The notes: generated from the letters alone by a model not told the origin. 64,000 nt of DNA from Ochotona curzoniae (GCF_017591425.1 NW_024464918.1:4896001-4960000), one strand, 5' to 3'; shown: positions 1 to 35,579, counted from the first letter of the stretch. Program-made: numbers and translations.

Positions 1-21601
<21,601 letters not shown>

Positions 21602-22150
21602 TGGCCCCCTCCTCCACCGCGGCCTCAGTGACTCCAACCAGCATTCCAAGGCCCAGCTGGATGCCCAGGACAGCGAGGGAGCAGGGGCCTTGGCTGACTT
21701 CTGCAGCCGGGGCTCAAGCATTGCCGCCACAGAAGCAGGGAATGTGCCCCAGGCACGTCCACACCCCTGTGTCCGCCACAGGAAAAGGCCATTCTAGATG
21801 CACAACGTGCACTCCCGCCACCCTGGGCTGTGGTGTCCAGGAGAGACCCAGCTGTCCTCCCACCAGCCCCTTCTCACAGCACCGCCACCCTCCCCCAGGA
21901 CTGCTGAGCCGGGAGGTGACCTGTGACCTACTCTTAAGTGCCAGATGAGAACACAGATAGCCTAATAGTAACATAGTTCTATTTGTTTATATAAAAAAAT
22001 GTTTAAAAATCCTAAATCAAAAAATCGTACTGTAGGTAGCTCTGTTTAGAAAGCAACACCAAATTCCAAATGATGTATTTTTACCTTTATTATCTTGTAT
22101 TTACTATTTTTACCTAAAATGGAAAGAAATAAAAATTACCTCAGCCTCAC
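21602..22150 (+). other. TRPC7: TRPC7 3' untranslated region
   Basis: Sequence from the TRPC7 stop codon to about 17 bases past the AATAAA at 22128-22133. The first part is GC-rich. From 21975 it becomes very A/T-rich, typical of a 3'UTR end. The exact cleavage site is not visible and is placed by the usual 10-30 base spacing. A longer, unseen isoform is possible. Confidence 0.65.
22128..22133 (+). terminator. TRPC7 poly(A) signal AATAAA
   Basis: Canonical AATAAA about 530 bases after the stop codon, in the A/T-rich end of the 3'UTR. It is the only canonical signal I found in the first 600 bases after the stop on this strand. Confidence 0.75.
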
Positions 22151-22588
22151 CTGGGGAGCCTCTGTGCCCCATTTTGGAGTGAGCTGGGAACCCCCCAGGG
22201 GCTGAGTTGCCACAGTGTGTTTGGGTGAGGGGGATGCTAGCCCACAGCCTGCAGCCACGACCCCAGCTACCACCTCCAAGCACCTCCTCCTAACCCAACT
22301 TCACTAAGGTCAGCAGGAGTGGCATGAAAGGTGAGACAAGTGGGAGGTCGCCCCAGCCCTCCTGAAGAGCTTCCCTCCCCATCCCCAACAGAGGAGCCTA
22401 CGTGTGGGTGGGGAGACGGCCACCAGAGGGCGCCCAGTCCCACACAATGCCGGACATGTGTGTGTTGGAGAGACCGTTGCATATCGCTGGTCCCCATCAC
22501 TCACGAGGTCTCAGACTCAGCAGGCTCTGCAGCCCTGTGAGGAGGATCAGGGTGACAAACCCAGATGCCTGGAAGGGAAAGGCAGTCT

Positions 22589-22628
22589 CTCTCTCTCTCT
22601 CACTCACTCACTCACACACACACACACC
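22589..22628. repeat. Compound microsatellite (CT)n-(CACT)n-(CA)n
   Basis: Runs of tctctctctct, then cactcactcact, then cacacacaca, uninterrupted. Likely length-variable between individuals. Confidence 0.85.
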
Positions 22629-25600
22629 CCACCTCTGCACCATCAGATGTGGTGGCAAAAGAAGTGAAGCTGGGCCCAGCCCTGAGGGGGATAGGAAGGG
22701 ATTCCTCCACAAGCTAGACAGTGCATGGTTGTTATAGTAACACGGGGTTCATGATGTTAGAGTATCCTGTGCATAACTGGGGGCTCCGTGTGGCTTAGGG
22801 GTGGAACCCAGTCCCTCCTGCCCCACCACCCTGTGCTCAAACACAGCGGAAGCAACAGCAGTCAGCACGTATAGCAGATGTGCCCGGCACAGGGTGTTTT
22901 TACATAACGCTGGCCCAGCAGCTTGTCACTTTGGGTCCCAGAAGGACCAGGGGCAGATTTCAAAGAACAAAGGAGTTCTAACGTGCCATTCCGAATGTGT
23001 GCTTAACCTTGTGGTGTGCTGCTCTGGAGAGAAGACCTCAAGTGCTTCTCAAATACTCACCCACACTCCCAACCCTGCAATGGGTGGGAAATGAATTCAC
23101 CCAGCTCATAATTTGCAGAGACCAGAGGCAGGGCACTGGGGTTGGGTCCCACACGGCCAGCAGGGCTCTGAGTTCAGCCTGGCCTCCGGGTAGATGAATG
23201 AGCTTCGTGGGAACAGCACTTGACGTATCCTGGGAAGACATGACCAGCATTACTGGAAGATTTTCCTTCAGTTCTCCCACCCCATTCATCCAAACACTGA
23301 TAAACACATCTGTGATGCATTATTCAATTTCTCCATCTGCGTTCAGCCAGACACAGCTGACAACCTCATTTTCAAACTGTGGGCACCCCTTGCCTGTTAA
23401 ACCTGAGTCTCAAATCTGCTCCTAACAGAGATAAAGCAAAACAAACTCCACGGCGTAACTGAAATCAGGGAAAGCAACTGGCATCCTCCATTCAGCTTTC
23501 AGCCCCACGGCCCAGGCAGCAGGTGGCCCAGAACCATGTCCAAGGTTGCCAGGTGGACAGAGGCAGGGCTGCACTGGGAACCTCTTTTCTGGAATGCTTC
23601 GAGGGAGGTTGGGAGTTGACAGGTGGAGCCAGGATGGAAGGTGAGGGGTTCCCAGGCACTGACACCCACCCATGCCTAGAGCTGAATGGACCATGGAGGG
23701 AACCAAACCAGAAGGTGAAGAATGGAAGCTGAGAGGGGCTCAAGGCCAGAGAGGGAAGAGGTCCCAGGACTCTCTGAGAAGCTCACAGATGCCACCAAGA
23801 TGCCCACACACTTCCCTGAGTACCTCCAAGTACCCACCATGGATGCACCTGTCAGTTCCATCCCAGCCAGACGAGCACCAAGTTATCTGCCTCCTCTGCT
23901 CCATGGTAACCCTGTGTGGTGGCCACATCTGCTTGATTCCCCGTTGGGGACAAGCACAGGGCCGAGGAGGAGGAAGCATTCCATCAGCCAGTGCTGGGCT
24001 TGTTTTTTGAAGTTCCTTGAGATGGTACTGCTGGGCCTGAAAAACCCAGGAGTTAGCACCAAATACAAACCCTTCCCACTGTACCCCAGCACCACTCTGG
24101 CCACACCTGTTCTCCATCTACCTCCCAGACAGAGCCCAGAAGGAGCCCCACCCCTCTGCCAACACTGTGTCTTACCTTTGGCCCAGGCCTCTGGGATAAC
24201 CAGTGGTTAAGCAATGAGTTCCATAGTCCTCGGTCACCTGACACTTCGTAGGCACAAACCCTGTGGAAGTCCCCAGATTTGTCTGCCTCCTTAAGCTATT
24301 TTCATCTCCAGCCCCTCCAGGTGGGGAGTCCTTAAAGGGGCCTGCTGCGTTGTTATCATACGGTAGAAGTTAGGGGATGTTAGGGAATGCCGGCACAGTG
24401 AGGGACTCCCAGCACTGCAGGCCCCAGGGCCCAGGAGCAGACTTTGAGAAAGGGCCACATTTCAGGGGTGAGGGGGTGCCAAAGTCCAGCTGAGCCTGGC
24501 CAGGGCAGGCAGGAACAGTGTCTCCCCAAAGCCTGATTTCTCTTCCAGTTTGGTGGCAGAGGGCACAGGATTGCCCCTTGTTGAGGTGTGGAGTGGGGCC
24601 AGGGACACAGGAGCCCTGCCGGGGCCCTCCAGCACAAAGAGGGCAGACACACTGGAGGAAAGAAGGTGGAGGGAGAGCCAGCGGGCACGAGACCAATGCC
24701 TTTCACACCCAGCAGACCTCAACACTCCACAGGAACCCAAGGAGAACCACCTTAATCCAACACCAAGAGGTCATTGCCAGCCAGTATTTACTTAAGATCT
24801 TCTGTGTACATTCACGCAAATTGTAATCCACAAACTCTCACAGAGAAGAAAAGCTGAGCTCAGCTTGAGTCCCCACACCTACTTCCTGCCTTGTGGCAGG
24901 CACGCTGGTGCCTCTGTGCCCAGAAGTCAGTGACACTGATGGCCGCTGCATGGACCCTCCACCCACGGGACACCTGCCTGCCTCCCCAGCTGCCCTCTTG
25001 TCTGGCTGGGTCCCGGCTCCAACCCCCTGCACCCCAGGCCCTGGCTGGAGGAGCCCCAAGCAGGATGGTCTCCCAAATAGCTGGGTCTCTGCTATCCCTC
25101 AAAAGAATCTCCTCTCCTTTACCTCCCGTTCTACTCTGTGGGAGATTTGGAAGGACTGCAGGTTCTGGGGTCTTTCCATCCTTGTCCAGTCCCCAGATTC
25201 AAGTTTGCAAGGATCCTCTTCCCCAGCAGACCTGGGTGCTGAGAGCCACATGTGCCCCTCCCAAAGGCAGCCTGCCAAGATGCAGACAGCCTGGTGGCTA
25301 GCCTGGGAGCCCGAGTGGAGAGCATGCAGACTTCCCACCACCTTGGAAATGGCAATGCCCATGCTGTTTCCAATTTAGGTTCTGAAATGCCACATAAAGG
25401 ACAGCTTCAGTTCTGTCGCTTAAAACTCTTTTAAAGAATCATATCTCCTCACGTGACTCAGCCAGCCCAGAGCACCGTGGCCTCCTCAACCCTGCTCCCA
25501 CTCCCACTCTCAGGGCTAGCAGAGCAAAGGACCTCACTTTGCTTGGAGCCCTGATGGCCCAATGGCTGAACCTGCAGCCCCAGGACCTCAGTCTCCTCTG

Positions 25601-26300
25601 CCCCAGCCTGAGCTCCAGGTCTACCCCTGGCATTTGCAGTAGGGCAGGGGGGAAGATGGCACCACCAGTGGCAGGGGCAGGAAGGACAAGGAAAGAAGCC
25701 AGGGCCATCCCAGAAAGTGGCCAAGGTGGAGTGCTGGAGCTGGGCAGACTGACTGCAGAGAGGGGCTCAGGCACATAGGAGAACTGGGGGTGTGCTGTGG
25801 CCATCCTTAGCATCTGGGGGTGGGCTGTGATTCCAGGACCCCCATGCACACCAAGGATAGCAAATTCAAGGCTCCCCATAAGATGTAGTAAGGTATTCGT
25901 AACCACCCTGCATACATCTTTCCAAATACTTAAAGTCACCTCCAGTCAATGTATAACACAGCATAGCCAGCATGGTATAAATGCTGTGTTAACCACTGTG
26001 TTGTTTAGGAAATAATAATAACAGGGAAAAAATAGCTGTCCATGATCAGTGTAGACACAATGATTTTTTCCCAAATAACTTAAATCCATGATTGAGGTAG
26101 GCTGCATCCGTGCAGCTGGGGATGGTGGGTGGGGCAGGCTGCAGCTCACAGCAGGGAACTGCCACTGTGGGTATTTTTGAACTTTTGGCCCATCACAGGT
26201 ATAAATGAATCCACTGTGCAAAAATGGAGGACCCAAAAGGACAAAACCCCATAATGCAATATCAAGTTCTCACTATAGTCAGCAGAATTAGAAGACCGGT

Positions 26301-26628
26301 GGGGCTGGCGTTGGAGGCAATGGCTAAGACACTGAACAGGATACGCCAGCATCCTGTATCAGAGTGTCCATCTGCTGCTCCTCACTCCATCCTGGGTGAT
26401 GCACCTCCTGGAGAGGCAGCAGGGGACAGCTCATGTTCCTGGGCTCCTCCACTCACGTGAGAGATTTGGATGGAATTTCAGGCCCCTGGCTTTGGCCCTG
26501 CCCAGCCCTGGCATTGCTGCAATTTGGGGAGTGAGCTAGCACATGGAGTGCCCATTCCCACTGTCAGTCATATTCTTTCTCTCTCTCTCCTCCGTTCCTT
26601 TCTTCCCTCCCTCCCTGTCAAATAATTA
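26301..26628 (+). mobile_element. Old lagomorph CSINE
   Basis: Starts ggggctggcg and keeps diverged blocks of the C-repeat body (tgctgctcctcactccatcc, ggctttggccctgcccagcc, catttgg-like aatttggggagtgag). It ends in a long C/T tract (26573-26615) and a short A-rich tail. Heavily diverged, so an early insertion. Confidence 0.65.
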
Positions 26629-28783
26629 CATGTTACAATAGCTATAAAGAAAGAAGTAGTCATTGTGTGACTCCGGTGGCACCATCTGGAGGAAGGTTGC
26701 ATCCTGCCCGAGGGGCACAAAGGAGACTTTAAGTAAAGGTAACCCTGGGAGTAACCGAGTTCTTCCTGACGGAGCCCCTGTGCCCTGGCTTGCACTGTCC
26801 TGAGATAGACAGGTCCCCCACTGCTGCCCCAGGTGGGCTGTGGATGCTGCCTGCGCACCTTCCCTGGCCGTCAGAACCCCTCCCCCTGACTCCACACTGC
26901 TCCCTAGGAGCACTTCTTGCTCCTGGCACCTCCGGCTGGAGGTATAGGGACACGAGGAGCCCAACTAGGGTAAGCCAGCCTACTGATCCCAAACCACGTG
27001 CCACTCCCAGGTCCTCCTGCTCGTTCCATCACGTGTGGCTCTGTCCCAGGTTCAGCCCGTCCCCAGGACTCAGCCAGAGCAGTGGCCTGGCTCTGAGCAC
27101 ATTTTTGTCTCATCCCAAAACCCTTGGTCCATCCTGGCAGCAATAGGGAGGTAGCTTCACTGAGACAGTCCAAGCCTGCTGAAATCTTGGCCACACTTCC
27201 AAGCAGGTGGCACAAGCATTGCCTACCCATGTCCTAATTGGTTAAGAGACCACCAATGGGGGACCTTTTACTTGGTTCCCACCCAACAAGGAGGGCTCAG
27301 GGAAGGCTTAAAACCCCCAAGACCCTTGCTCAAACTATTGCTGCTAATGGTTGAGGAAAGTTCTGTGAGCAGGGGCTTCTCCTGTCTTCACAGAGGACTC
27401 AGTGGCAGCCATTCTGTTCTGTAGCAGCCTGGTCCCGCTCCCTCCACAGCGCCTTCCCTCTCCGGCAGCAATGACCTGCACCCTCCAGACACCAGTTCTT
27501 TGCACCTGACCTTTACTCCTAGCCCGTCCGTCTGTCCACCTATCCACCCATGTCACTGGGTACTTTAATCCTCATTCATCTGCAGGCACTCATGGAAGGA
27601 ACAGAACCAGCTCCACCAAGTGCCACGGGCTGCATTGGCACTGCTTGTGAAACCCCGGGACTTGGATACTCCCCAGATCTAGCTGCCATCGGTAGTGGCA
27701 GGAAGGGTGCCTGAGCCTTCCCCAGCCCTGGCATAGGTCATAGGCGGGCAGCAGGCAAGGCACGTGGGCCACGCGAAACAGCCACGTAATGGGAAAGAGG
27801 CGCCTTGGGGCCTCAGCCCTGTGACCCCCCCTTGCCTGTCAAAGCTGACCTCTGCGCCCCCTTTCGTAATCTCCCCTGAAGATGGAAATGTATGGGTACA
27901 CACAGCTCCCTTAATGGCAGGTCACATGGGCATATAAAAAGCTGTGTCAACTCTGTGGATGCATTTGCTCGGCGCCTGCCTCGCTTCACTTCCTGCCTGG
28001 CGGTGTGCGGGGAACGTGACTCTCCATGCCAGGCTCTGAGCATCTTTTGCACAAGAATCAGTGCTGTCACCACTTGGGGAGCCTAAGGGCTCCCCAACAA
28101 AAGGCCAGCCATCTCCTCTGATCTCCTGGGGCTGGGTGGGGAAAGGCAATCTGGCTGTAGGTTTGTGGAGGACCATCTCAGGAGAGAAAACCCTGGAAGT
28201 GGGGGTGGGGTACACAGGTGGATGTGAGGCCCCAGTACCACCCTACCCCAGCTGTGCCACCCTGGCAAATGTCACTGCTGGGTTCTGCTTCCACTGTGAC
28301 AACAGGAGATGGTGGCACCTCTCACAGGTTGATAAGGGGAACCAGGATGACTGCAGAGCCCCTCTACAGGGGCCAGCAGTTCCAGGAGCCGCCCTGTACC
28401 AGGAGGCTGCTCACGAGAATGGCCGGTGTGCAGATTTGGCCCAGGGTCAAGCCTCAGCTCCTCTTCCGTATGTTGTTTCACCTCCGAGAAATGCAGCAGT
28501 GTTGGCGGGAAACAACAGCAGCTGTGGGCGGGGAAGGAGCCGTGGTAGTGCCCCAAATGAGCAGTAGAGCTGCACCTAACCTTAGCACGCTGCCCTCCTC
28601 ACACCTGCTTCCTGGATGAGCACTGTGTGCTTCCACTGTGACAATCACCCACCACCATGCCTCCCTAGATAGTGCAAGCTGGGGCCTGTTCAGGTTCCGC
28701 TTAGAACATTTGCCTGGTACCATGGGTGGTATATGCAAGCCAGGGTGCTGCCCACACAAAGTCCAGGAGAAAATGCCAGGTCA

Positions 28784-29118
28784 GGGCCCGGCGCAGTGGC
28801 AAGTGGTTAAGGTCCTCGCCTTGCACGCCCAGGATCCCATATGGGCACCGGTTCTATCCCGGCAGCCCCACTTCCCTTCCAGCTCCCTGCCTGTGGCCCG
28901 GGAAAGCAGTCGAGGACGGCCCAAAGCTTTGGGACCCTGCACCCGCGTGGGAGACCCGGAAGAAGTTCCTGGCTTCGGATCGGCATAGTATCGACCGTTG
29001 CGCTCACTTGGGGAGTGAATCATCGGATGGAAGATCTTCCTCTCTGTCTCTTCTCTCTGTATATCTGCCTTTCCAATAAAAAAAATAATAAAAATAAATT
29101 AAAAAAAAATAAAAAAAT
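28784..29118 (+). mobile_element. Young full-length lagomorph CSINE with 14-bp TSD
   Basis: Starts gggcccggcgcagtggcaag (tRNA-like head with Pol III box-like sequence) and carries gatcccatatgggcaccgg and gaagatcttcctctctgtct. It ends ccaataaa plus an A-rich tail. An exact 14-bp duplication, aaaatgccaggtca, flanks it at 28770-28783 and 29119-29132, showing target-primed insertion. Confidence 0.95.
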
Positions 29119-31210
29119 AAAATGCCAGGTCAAAACGGAGTAACTCCAGCCTAGCACCCAAGTCTCCCCAGGACTTAGCAAGTTACCTGCAGCTGGGATC
29201 CTGCCAGGGCAAAAGCCACAGGCATCTCCCTGACTACAGCTGACAGCGCCAGGCAGGAGGCCTGTCGGCTTTCAAAGTGTCTTCCAGGATTCTGTTGGCT
29301 GAGAAAAATTAACAAAACCACCCGAACTAGGTCAGAGATGGATGTGCACCCCTCTGCTGAGTGGCCACTGCTGCTGCCATGTGTGGCTGAGAGTGGTGCC
29401 CTGTGCTCATGCAGATAAGCCCTGCCCCCCCCTCAGTGCCAACATCTGCAAACACCAGTGTAGGCCTGTGCGACAGCAGCCAGTTCCAGGGCCCCACGCC
29501 TGCTCTGTGGGCACACCAGGCAGCCCTCCAGGGCACCGCGGGGCTTCTCAGGACGGTGACCAGGAAGATGTGATGGTGCTGACTCCTGCTGGGCCCTACC
29601 CTCCACACAACCCTCCACTCCAGGCACAGGGCGTCCACCCCACCCCCTCTGCCCTCCTACACACAAGGCCTGGCCACAGGGCTACCAGCACAACAAGCAG
29701 GAGGCCTCCAAGTATTTTCATCAGACAGCACTCAGCAGTTAGGACTTGGGACTCCAATTTCAAAGCTGTTTGCAGGGGCATTGTCTGCTGGGCTGAGCAG
29801 GGGTGGTGGGGATGAGCTCCAGCTAAGGTCAGCCTCGCACACCTTGGTTCCTCTCACCATGCCTGTGTTCAGAGAGCAGGGGTGGAGCTAAGAGGACACC
29901 TGCCTCATCTCGCTGCCAGTGCCACCAGAGCCTCCCTGTGAATCCAGTCCTCAAACGGAGATGAAAACAGGCGAGCAGAGATTTGGATGTGAACGTGACT
30001 GGTGTTGGGAGGGTCTCAGGTACAGCAGGTGACAGGGCTGGGGGGAAGCACCTACTCGAACACTGCACTGTGTCCTACTGGGCTGTGCCCTAACCTCCTT
30101 ACAGGCCCACCAGGGGTGACCCAGACCGCTGGTTTTCATTCTAGACCTGGGAGCTGGGAAGGCTTCTTAGAGGAAGTGGAAAGGTGGACTCCTAAAAAGG
30201 CAGACGTTTCCATGCTCTGCCATCCCTCAGTCCCACAGACTGCCAGCTCCTCCCTGCCCACAAGGTTTGCCAGGGCTGCCCACGGATGGTGGTCTTACCA
30301 GAGAGATCTGCGACAGCCCCTCTGTGTCAGGACACTGACAGCGAGGGTTGCTAATCGAGAGAGCTCCCGCTGTGTACCCGAGGCCCCAGCTCCTGCAGTC
30401 TTTCTGAGGCTCCGCCCGACGGCCAGGCGTGCCCAGAGCCACCCAGCAACCTGCAGGGGCTGGGAGCAAACCTGGCCATGCTGAAAGCCAAGGAAGCAGA
30501 CGTTGGTGTCCACTGAGACCTGCGTTTAAGTCGCCTCTTGGTGCCAAGCGACACCCTGTTCCTTGTCTTTTTGCTGCAGCCATCCCAGGACCCTCTGCAC
30601 GTCCTGTGTGTCCGGGTGTTGGCAAGCAGTGGGAGCTTGGGTCAGGGCGGGCACAGCCCAGCCTCTCTCCCTCATTGGTGAGCAGCCGCTCCCGGAGCAG
30701 CGCCTCCACCCGCCTTGCCACTGACCCTTAGCGCGCTCAAAGCCTCCGGGGAGCCTCCGGGGAGCTGTCTCCTCCTGCTCAGACAGGAGGCAGCCGCCTG
30801 CGGGTGAGGACGGACTAGCAGCGCACCTGTGCTCTCGGCAGGAGCCTAGGCTGCAGGGCTGTACCGGCAGACGCAGCAAGCTCCAGGCCACCTGCCCTTG
30901 GTGCGCTCTGCATCTCCCGCTGGCTCCCTGAGCCCGAAGCTGGAGTCTGAGCTGGAAGAGCGGCTGGGAAACCGCGAGAAGAGTTGGCGACTCTCGCCCA
31001 CTGTCTTGGGGGCACCTGCAAGAAACGGGAAGCCCGAGGAGCACCAACACGGAGCCGAGCAGCTCTGAGTGTGGGGGTTTGCCGCCCCGCGCGCCAGGTG
31101 GCTGAGCACGGAGGCGACCGAGCAAGAGGACGTGTCCCCAGGACCAGCATCCCCTCGCTGGTCCGAGGGCACCGACTGTGGTCAGTGGCACACAGCAGGA
31201 CGAGTGGGGC

Positions 31211-31584
<374 letters not shown>

Positions 31585-32160
31585 CGGCTGCAGGAGCCGG
31601 GTGATCTGCAGCGCTGGAGCAGCAGACGGAGCCAGATCAAATCCTCTCGACGCCAGAGGTCGCTGCCCCCCGGCCCTTTCCAACTAAGAGCGGCAACCCT
31701 GAGGCCAAAGGGAGGCTGTATAGGTTTCCGGTTCGCTAAGGGACCTTGGCTGGGATTCCCTGGCTGGGTACTTGTACCCCTGGTCCAGTCTGAGAACTAT
31801 TTTGCCCGGGCGCAGCAGCCTTGCCTGCAGCCTGCTGACTCCCGCAAGAGCAAAGCCCGCACGAGCTGCCTACACTGACTTCCCTGCCACGAGGCAGTAT
31901 CCCCGCGGCTACTTCCACCTTTTGCTCCTTGGCAGTAAAGGACCCCGCTTGCATCCCGACTTCGGAAAGATGACCTTGGGGAGGGACAGGGTGGCACCCA
32001 CCCAGGGGAAATGATGGGGCGTGGATATGGGGTACCGGTGGGTCCCACCTGGAGCCAGGTGCCCAGTCTCCTGCTCAGGCACCGAGGAGAGGTGTTCGGG
32101 ATCCACACCCCTACCTCTGGTGGGGCCACGTTTCTACAATAAAAGCTCAGCACGGTAAGA
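31585..32160 (+). other. SMIM32: SMIM32 3' untranslated region (probable)
   Basis: Non-coding DNA from the SMIM32 stop to about 17 bases past the AATAAA at 32138-32143. The end point is set by normal spacing. Confidence 0.6.
32138..32143 (+). terminator. Poly(A) signal AATAAA for SMIM32
   Basis: Canonical signal (tctacAATAAAagctc) about 555 bases downstream of the SMIM32 stop, on the same strand. Confidence 0.7.
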
Positions 32161-33235
32161 CGGGGCATTGCCGAGGCTCTGGTCTTGGGTTGCGCGGCTT
32201 CGGATAGGGGATTGTGGCAGGCGGACCGAACAGGATAGACCCGACTGTGACTCACCTTCCCCAGGTCAGTCTGGTGATAGCCCCTCTTCTTCCGATCTCC
32301 CTGGTAAGGCAGGGACTTGCTCTGCGAAGTTTTTGCAGGGTGGTCTCCATGGGACAGGGCACAAGGCAGCCTGACCCCTCTCTGAGGGCATTCCTTCTGC
32401 CTGATGTCCAGCCCTCTGCTCTCCTGGGCCAGAACCACCTAGTGATGCTCAGGAGAGGTGGGATGGGTAAGCTTCTCCCCGAAACAGCCTTGGAGAAGCC
32501 CCCAAGAAAGAAATGGATAAACCCTGCCATGGGGAATGAGGTTTGTGATAACCTTTAACTTTTTGAACATTAACCAAATTATAGCCTCTTTGTGGAAGTT
32601 TCAAATTATTTCTGAAGTCATCTGGCTCAACGTGGGCACCAGAGGTTAGGAAACGTTCAACTAAAAATGCATTTGGTAACCTAGTCAAACCACTAGTTCC
32701 AGATTTTCTCCAAATTGTGCAGTCCTGTTGACTCCTGTCCCTGGCCACACAGGCATATGAACCTACAAAATCTCCACAGGCTGGCTGTTAGGCACTGAAT
32801 GTTCCAGAGACCAACCAGGATGGGAAGACACTGACTGGGACCTCCCATTTCTATCTAACCAGTCTCAAGAAGGCGTGGAGATGAGCAGCAGCCAAGTCCC
32901 AATGGGCCCCACCGTGCATGCCTTCCAGAAACACCACCAACCAAGCCCTAACGGGGCCAAAGCCGTGGTCACCTACATTTTAGCTTGGTCTTTGGAACTG
33001 ACGCTGAACCTCTTCAGCCTGCAGTCAGAGTAACCCAGCTAATCTACATGAACCTCATCTGCAGAAAAATCAGATGGAATAAACGTAAGGCACAGCAGAG
33101 ATCCTGACTGGCATGCCTAGTGTGGTGCTGCTGCTAGGAGAGACTCTTCAGCCATGATCTGGAGGCAGTGAGGAGTAGGGAACTAATTAAGTCCCAGAGG
33201 CCAGACCTGAAGGTAATATGCAGGTGGCAGGAAAC

Positions 33236-33340
33236 ACAGACTCTGGTTGGTATTAAGTCCTGGCTCCACTGCTCACTAGCCATGTGGCCATTTGCAAATT
33301 ACTTGATGTTTCTTTATCTCTGAAATATGTATTAAACCAT
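33236..33340 (+). repeat. MIR element
   Basis: Shows the MIR order tcctggctccactgctcact, then agccatgtggcc, aaattacttga and tttctttatctctgaaatat, matching the ancient mammalian MIR core and 3' part with normal divergence. Confidence 0.7.
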
Positions 33341-34059
33341 TTGGTTTCACAGCATTTACACAGAACAGCATCACCAGTGTAACACGCTGGAGCAAAGGCA
33401 GCACCTGAATGTAGGCTGTTACTATAACTGAGTTATGGTGGTGGGGCAGCACCACTGACTGGGACAGCTGACCCATGCCAAATGTATTGCAAGTTCAGTT
33501 GTCTTCTGTGGCCACAAACACTAAGAGCTGGTTCCTTAGGGGAGAACAGGAGAGGCCGACTGGTATGCAAGTTGTTGGTACTGAGTCAGTATCAGCCACA
33601 GTCAGAGTGACCCAGGAAGCTCTCATAATTGCTTACTCTGGTGCAGGCATCAAGGGGTTAAATCCCAAAACTACTAAGATACAACCTGCAAAGTATGTGT
33701 CTGATGTCTCTAGAGTCCAAGTGGCTTTGACCTCCAGAAGCAAGAGATTTCACTACTTTAAATAGATACTTCTGGCCCGAGTTCCTGGGCGACTAAGGCT
33801 ACACAAAGCTGCGCCTAGAAAACAACCAATCAATTGAGTTCTCTACTAGCCAGCACTGTGAAAACAAACTTCTTTGCCTTTGCTGGTGTTGGACTTGCTG
33901 AGCAACCATGGGGTCTTTTTGTTTTAAATGCTAGGCATAACCCAATTTTCCTGGAGCAGTAGGGATGTGGCCAAGTTCATGTCTGCCCTCTGCTGATATG
34001 TAGTATTGGACTGCAGTGTGGTGACTGGATATGTGGACGATGCTATCCACTGAACAAAT

Positions 34060-34385
34060 GCATGTGCTCTCCCCAAACCCATGCACTGAAGCCCTAAGCC
34101 CAGAATGGCTGCATTTGGAGTAAGAAATTAAGGTGCTGCAAGTGTTACAGGTGAGGACTCATGTCCTTAATGAGACCCTAACGAGCCTGCTGGCTTGTTC
34201 TCTGTGCATATACACCAAGACAAGGCTTTGTGAGAATACAGTGGAGACAACCATCCACAAACCAGGAAGAAGGCACTGACCAGAACCCAAATCAGCCTGA
34301 AATCTGCAACTCTAGCTTCCAAATCAATCTTAGTTGTCTAAGCCACCCAGTTTACAATTAGTTTTGTTATGGCAAACCAAGCTGA
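34060..34385 (-). repeat. Ancient mammalian interspersed repeat, reverse copy
   Basis: Reads in the order ccaaacccatgcactgaagc, gtgaggactcatg, accaggaagaaggcactgac, taagccacccagttta and ttttgttatggca. This is a diverged copy of a widespread mammalian repeat, and 51225-51520 and 52470-52770 appear to be opposite-orientation copies of the same family. I cannot name the family with certainty. Confidence 0.55.
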
Positions 34386-34604
34386 GACAGAGAGAGTATC
34401 TGGGGGGCAGATCTGTGCCACCCAAGCTGTCTTGCAGCCACCTTTGCACAGCTGGGCATGGCATAATACATTTGGGAACAGAGCCAATGCCATAGGTGTT
34501 AGGGCTCCTCTGCCAGTCAGCTACCAGGAGCAAAGTTTGAAGCAAAGAAGTTTGTGATAGGAAGTGGTGCAGATGTTAGGTACTGGTAGAGGCAGCAGGA
34601 TGCT

Positions 34605-34760
34605 GAACAAGAGCCAGGACACCTGAGCTGGGTCATCCCTTCACTGCCTGGTCACATTTCTGAATTTCTGCTAGCCAGTTTCCTCATCTGTCAAATGCAT
34701 GTGAATGGCACCTGGCCTTTAGTATCATCAACACTTAGTGCACAGTGTAGGTGAAGCATC
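34605..34760 (+). repeat. MIR element
   Basis: Diverged MIR: gcctggtcacatttctgaat, then agtttcctcatctgtcaaat, the MIR 3' core, and a degenerate tail. Confidence 0.6.
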
Positions 34761-35579
34761 AAGCTTGGACTTGATAAGGACCAGAGAGCCATTGCCCCAG
34801 TGCCTGCGGCAGTACCAACAAGCAGCCACCTTGACCCACAGACCTTCTCAGATCGGTGCTGCCACAACACAGTGGGCACCCACTGCATCCCTGGCATGCC
34901 TAGAACTGGAGGGCAGCTGTGCCGGGGTATTAACCTGTGCTTTCCACCACCTCCACTCAGCTACCTCATCCACTCTGGTGGCTTCCACTGCTTTTCCAGA
35001 CTCCCTCCACACCATCCCTGCACCTACTGAGCATGTCTGTCTGCAGGTCTGACAGGAAACCGCAGCCTCGTGGAGTCTAAAACTCATCCTTCCAAATGAG
35101 ATCACTTTAATTCCCTGTCTGCCCCATCCTGCTGTCTCCCTTTTTATGCTTTATTTTAGAACTTACCAGTGAACACACATCTTTTCTTTAGCTGGTGTAG
35201 CTTCTCATCAGCCACAATGAAGAGCCATGAGGGAATGACTTTTCCTTTTATTTTTAACATGATGTAAATTACTGCATCCTTTATGGATTTCCAAAGGTGA
35301 CTTGTCTGGCCAAACACAATCTCAACACCTCCAACACTCCACTTCACTCCATCAAATCCTGTCTCAAACCAGCACCACTTGCACCCTATGCCCACTTTTG
35401 CCTCTCTGCAAACACGCTCCTCACAGAAACTACTGCCTGTCTAGCACACACTTCACTGGCCTCACCCTGCTCTCAGGATTAACAAAATGCTAATGCCCCC
35501 CAGAGGCCCAGCATCATCTGGTAGCACCAACCTCCTCCTGCTCATCCCCCTCCGGTAATCCACACTCTGGTCACCGTTA

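Larger units (their letters stand above)
22151..30700. other. Intergenic region between TRPC7 and SMIM32
   Basis: GC-rich DNA with many short open frames on both strands and no recognisable protein, rRNA or tRNA. It contains a CT/CA microsatellite (22589-22628), an old CSINE (26301-26628) and a young CSINE (28784-29118). A TATA-like catataaaaag near 27930 was noted, but nothing downstream supports a promoter. Confidence 0.7.

Noticed and set aside
27929..27940. TATA-like promoter (catataaaaag)
   Set aside because: No plausible gene or first exon follows, and such A/T strings occur by chance in 64 kb.
33475..33765. 96-codon plus-strand open frame
   Set aside because: No recognisable domain, no supporting splice or promoter signal, composition like intergenic DNA.
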